Of a stretch of 8,826 nucleotides of DNA, positions 6,339-8,826 are shown piece by piece. The notes under the pieces are model-generated. The model did not search any database. It was not told the origin of the DNA and saw nothing but the letters and a program-made list of their open reading frames with translations. The translations under genes and the position numbers were made by a program. Position 1 is the stretch's first letter; each line of letters starts with the position of its first letter. Location of the stretch: the NCBI GenBank assembly GCA_030672555.1, contig DAOVGD010000078.1:1-8826 (forward strand), written 5' to 3'. This DNA comes from Desulfobacterales bacterium (GTDB lineage: Bacteria > Desulfobacterota > Desulfobacteria > Desulfobacterales > C00003106).

Positions 6339-8801
6339 ATGTTTAATATAAAAAAATTAAAAAAACCTGATGAATATTCAGCGCCGCCTATATTTGTTCC
6401 GCTTCTTCCACTACGGGATATTGTAATCTTGCCCCATATGGTGGCGCCACTCTTTGTGGGAAGAACCAAGTCTATCAATGCATTGTCAAATGCTCTGGAC
6501 CAACACAATAAAAGCATCTTTTTGGCCACTCAAAAAGATGCCTCCATAGATTCTCCATCTGAAAAAGACATATACCGGGTAGGTACTATTGGAACAGTAC
6601 TCCAACTCTTAAGACTCCCTGACGGCACGGTAAAAGCTCTTATAGAAGGGAAAAAACGGGCACGTATCAGATGTTTTGCCCAAGATGACCCGTACTTTTT
6701 GGTTGAAGTTGAGGAAATAATCGAGTCTCATGCACATACCGCGGAAGTCGAGGCCCTCAGCAGGAACATTATAACCGCTTTCTTCAATTATTCAAAAATA
6801 AATAAAAACATTTCCAGCGACTTAGCCAATACGATAGCTTCCATCAGCAGTCCTTCACGACTGGCGGATACCGTGACATCTCACTTTTCGTTCAAAATTA
6901 AAGACAAGCAGAGATTATTGGACGCAACGCAACTTTCCAAGAGGCTCTCCCTCCTCTATGAACTCATGCAGTCTGAAATTGAAGTCCTCGCCATAGAGAA
7001 CCGCATCAAGGGACGAGTCAAAAAACAGATGGAAAAGATGCAGAAAAACTACTATCTGAACGAGCAGATGCGGGCCATTAAAAAGGAAATGGGAGATGCT
7101 GACGACCAGCAAAGTGAGTTGCAAGAGCTTGAAAAACGCATAAAGCGCAAGAGGTTGTCAAAAGAGGCCAATGCCAAGGTAGAGCAGGAGTTCAAAAAAC
7201 TGAAGATGATGTCTCCGATGTCGGCAGAGGCCTCGGTTGTGAGAAATTACATTGACTGGATTATTGAACTTCCATGGTTCGACAGAACCAAGGTTCAAAC
7301 TAACATTGAAAAGGCCGAGGAAATCCTAAATAATGACCACTATGGCTTGGAAAAACCAAAGGAGCGGATTCTTGAATACCTGGCGGTTCAAGCCCTGGTA
7401 AAAAAGATTCGTGGCCCTATCCTCTGTCTCGTCGGCCCCCCGGGGGTTGGCAAGACATCACTGGCCAGGTCTGTAGCACGGGCCACAAATCGAAAATTTA
7501 TTCGACTTTCCCTGGGAGGTGTCCGGGATGAAGCCGAGATTCGCGGTCATAGACGAACCTACATTGGCGCACTACCCGGCAAAATTATACAATCTCTCAA
7601 GAAAGCAAAGGCAAATAATCCCGTCTTCTGCCTGGACGAAGTAGACAAAATGAGTACTGATTTCCGAGGTGATCCCTCTGCCGCGCTTCTTGAGGTCCTT
7701 GATCCGGAGCAAAATTTTGCGTTTAACGATCACTACTTAGATGTGGACTACGACCTTTCTGAGATCCTGTTTATCACTACAGCCAATACGCTGCACAACA
7801 TCCCGGCGCCTCTGCAAGATCGAATGGAAATCATACGGCTTCCAGGTTATACGGAACAAGAAAAGCTGCAGATAGCAAAAGGCTTTTTGATAGGCAAACA
7901 GATCAAGATGAATGGCTTGAATGATAAGAATCTACATTTTTCAGACAATGCTGTTTTGACTATCATTCGTGAATATACCAGGGAGGCAGGGGTACGTAAT
8001 CTGGAACGCGAGATAGCTTCGATCTGTCGCAAAATGGCTCGTAAAGTCGCCAAAGAAGGGAAAGACATAAATATTCGGATGTCCGAACAGTCCGCAAGAA
8101 AATACCTTGGCATCCCTCGCTATAGACATGGCCAGATCGAAGAAACAGACGAGATCGGACTTGCCACCGGACTTGCCTGGACAGAGGCGGGAGGGGAGAT
8201 CCTGGTTATTGAAACAATCATCATGCCGGGAAAAGGGAAGCTTGATGTAACCGGGAAATTGGGAGACGTAATGCAGGAATCGGCTCGCGCGGCATTGAGC
8301 TATGCGCGTTCGCGTGCCACGCGTCTCGGTATTGGTCCAAATTTTTACCAGGACGTAGACATACATATACATGTTCCCGAAGGCGCTACCCCGAAAGACG
8401 GGCCTTCGGCCGGTATTGCAATGGTCAGCTCTATTGTATCGGCCCTGATTAAGAAACCGATCTATCGAAACGTTGCAATGACCGGTGAGATTACGCTTCG
8501 AGGCCGCGTGCTCCCTATCGGCGGGTTGAAAGAAAAGATCCTTGCGGCACATCGCGGCAGAATAACCAAGGTGATCATACCTTCAGAAAACAAGAAAGAC
8601 CTTAATGATATTCCTGCTACAATTCTAAAGCACGTAGAGATAATTTTAGTCGATCGTGTAGACGAAGTTTTGTCCTATGCACTTAAACGGGAAGAAGGTG
8701 AATCTCTTTTTAAAGAAACAGAAGAGAATTTGCCGGCATTCCTGCCGGAGGCAAGAAAGGGAATAGAATCGGACACCGGTCGTGAAAGCACTATTAATTA
8801 G
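6339..8801 (+). CDS. lon: ATP-dependent Lon protease (LonA type)
   Basis: Lon is a cytoplasmic hexameric AAA+ serine protease that degrades misfolded and selected regulatory proteins. The 820-residue protein has the LonA layout. The N-terminal substrate-binding domain runs from about residue 18 to 215 (PLLPLRDIVILPHM near its start), followed by a coiled-coil-rich segment to about 310. The AAA+ module has Walker A GPPGVGKT (366-373) and Walker B VFCLDEVDK (429-437). The protease domain has catalytic Ser690 in PKDGPSAG and Lys733 in KEKIL. The Ser-Lys spacing of 43 is the same as in E. coli Lon, which is somewhat shorter. A charged tail of about 35 residues follows the last conserved part. AAGGAA lies about 5 bases before the ATG. 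It is the last gene visible in the cluster; only 25 bases follow its stop, so its terminator is not in view. Confidence 0.98.
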   Translation: MFNIKKLKKPDEYSAPPIFVPLLPLRDIVILPHMVAPLFVGRTKSINALSNALDQHNKSIFLATQKDASIDSPSEKDIYRVGTIGTVLQLLRLPDGTVKALIEGKKRARIRCFAQDDPYFLVEVEEIIESHAHTAEVEALSRNIITAFFNYSKINKNISSDLANTIASISSPSRLADTVTSHFSFKIKDKQRLLDATQLSKRLSLLYELMQSEIEVLAIENRIKGRVKKQMEKMQKNYYLNEQMRAIKKEMGDADDQQSELQELEKRIKRKRLSKEANAKVEQEFKKLKMMSPMSAEASVVRNYIDWIIELPWFDRTKVQTNIEKAEEILNNDHYGLEKPKERILEYLAVQALVKKIRGPILCLVGPPGVGKTSLARSVARATNRKFIRLSLGGVRDEAEIRGHRRTYIGALPGKIIQSLKKAKANNPVFCLDEVDKMSTDFRGDPSAALLEVLDPEQNFAFNDHYLDVDYDLSEILFITTANTLHNIPAPLQDRMEIIRLPGYTEQEKLQIAKGFLIGKQIKMNGLNDKNLHFSDNAVLTIIREYTREAGVRNLEREIASICRKMARKVAKEGKDINIRMSEQSARKYLGIPRYRHGQIEETDEIGLATGLAWTEAGGEILVIETIIMPGKGKLDVTGKLGDVMQESARAALSYARSRATRLGIGPNFYQDVDIHIHVPEGATPKDGPSAGIAMVSSIVSALIKKPIYRNVAMTGEITLRGRVLPIGGLKEKILAAHRGRITKVIIPSENKKDLNDIPATILKHVEIILVDRVDEVLSYALKREEGESLFKETEENLPAFLPEARKGIESDTGRESTIN

Positions 8802-8826
8802 TGTCTATCCAGATTACCACCATAGG

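Noticed and set aside
7941..8552. Long open frame of 203 codons on the minus strand inside lon
   Set aside because: It lies wholly within the conserved AAA+ and protease domains of Lon, has no recognisable protein features and is the antisense shadow of a real gene.

Overview
The window looks like ordinary chromosomal DNA from a Gram-negative bacterium, most likely a deltaproteobacterium in the broad sense (Desulfobacterota or relatives). This is inferred from the conserved order tRNA-Leu, tig, clpP, clpX, lon, from the protein sequence style, from a moderate GC content, and from small dispersed hairpin repeats between the genes. The assignment is an inference, not a measured placement.

Layout. 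Positions 1-110 (minus) hold the first codons of a small membrane-anchored protein that runs off the left edge. A gap of about 310 bases follows, with a good leftward promoter and a pair of inverted repeats. Positions 425-1531 (plus) encode a polytopic membrane protein of the AI-2E transporter/PerM family. It converges on a minus-strand block made of tRNA-Pro(UGG) with its intrinsic terminator, a long stem-loop, and a secreted N-acetylmuramoyl-L-alanine amidase (1852-2646). Between the amidase and tRNA-Leu(UAG) (2768-2853) lie two divergent sigma70-type promoters whose footprints overlap almost completely. Rightward from there, everything to the end of the window is one protein quality-control cluster: trigger factor (2985-4283), ClpP (4391-4990), ClpX (5065-6324) and Lon (6339-8801).

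How the genes work together. Trigger factor binds nascent chains at the ribosome exit. ClpX unfolds tagged or damaged proteins and feeds them into the ClpP barrel. Lon degrades misfolded proteins by itself. All four have their key catalytic or binding residues and appear intact. The gaps are 107, 74 and 14 bases, each gene has a strong Shine-Dalgarno site and no convincing terminator separates them, so co-transcription is likely, possibly starting at the tRNA-Leu promoter.

I looked for an undescribed system and did not find one. The items worth a second look are regulatory or repeat-derived: the overlapping divergent promoters, a GGAATTGA-type tandem repeat that forms the last codons of tig and a large imperfect hairpin before clpP, two other hairpin or inverted-repeat elements, and an unusual glutamate in the normally glycine-containing VIGQ motif of ClpX.
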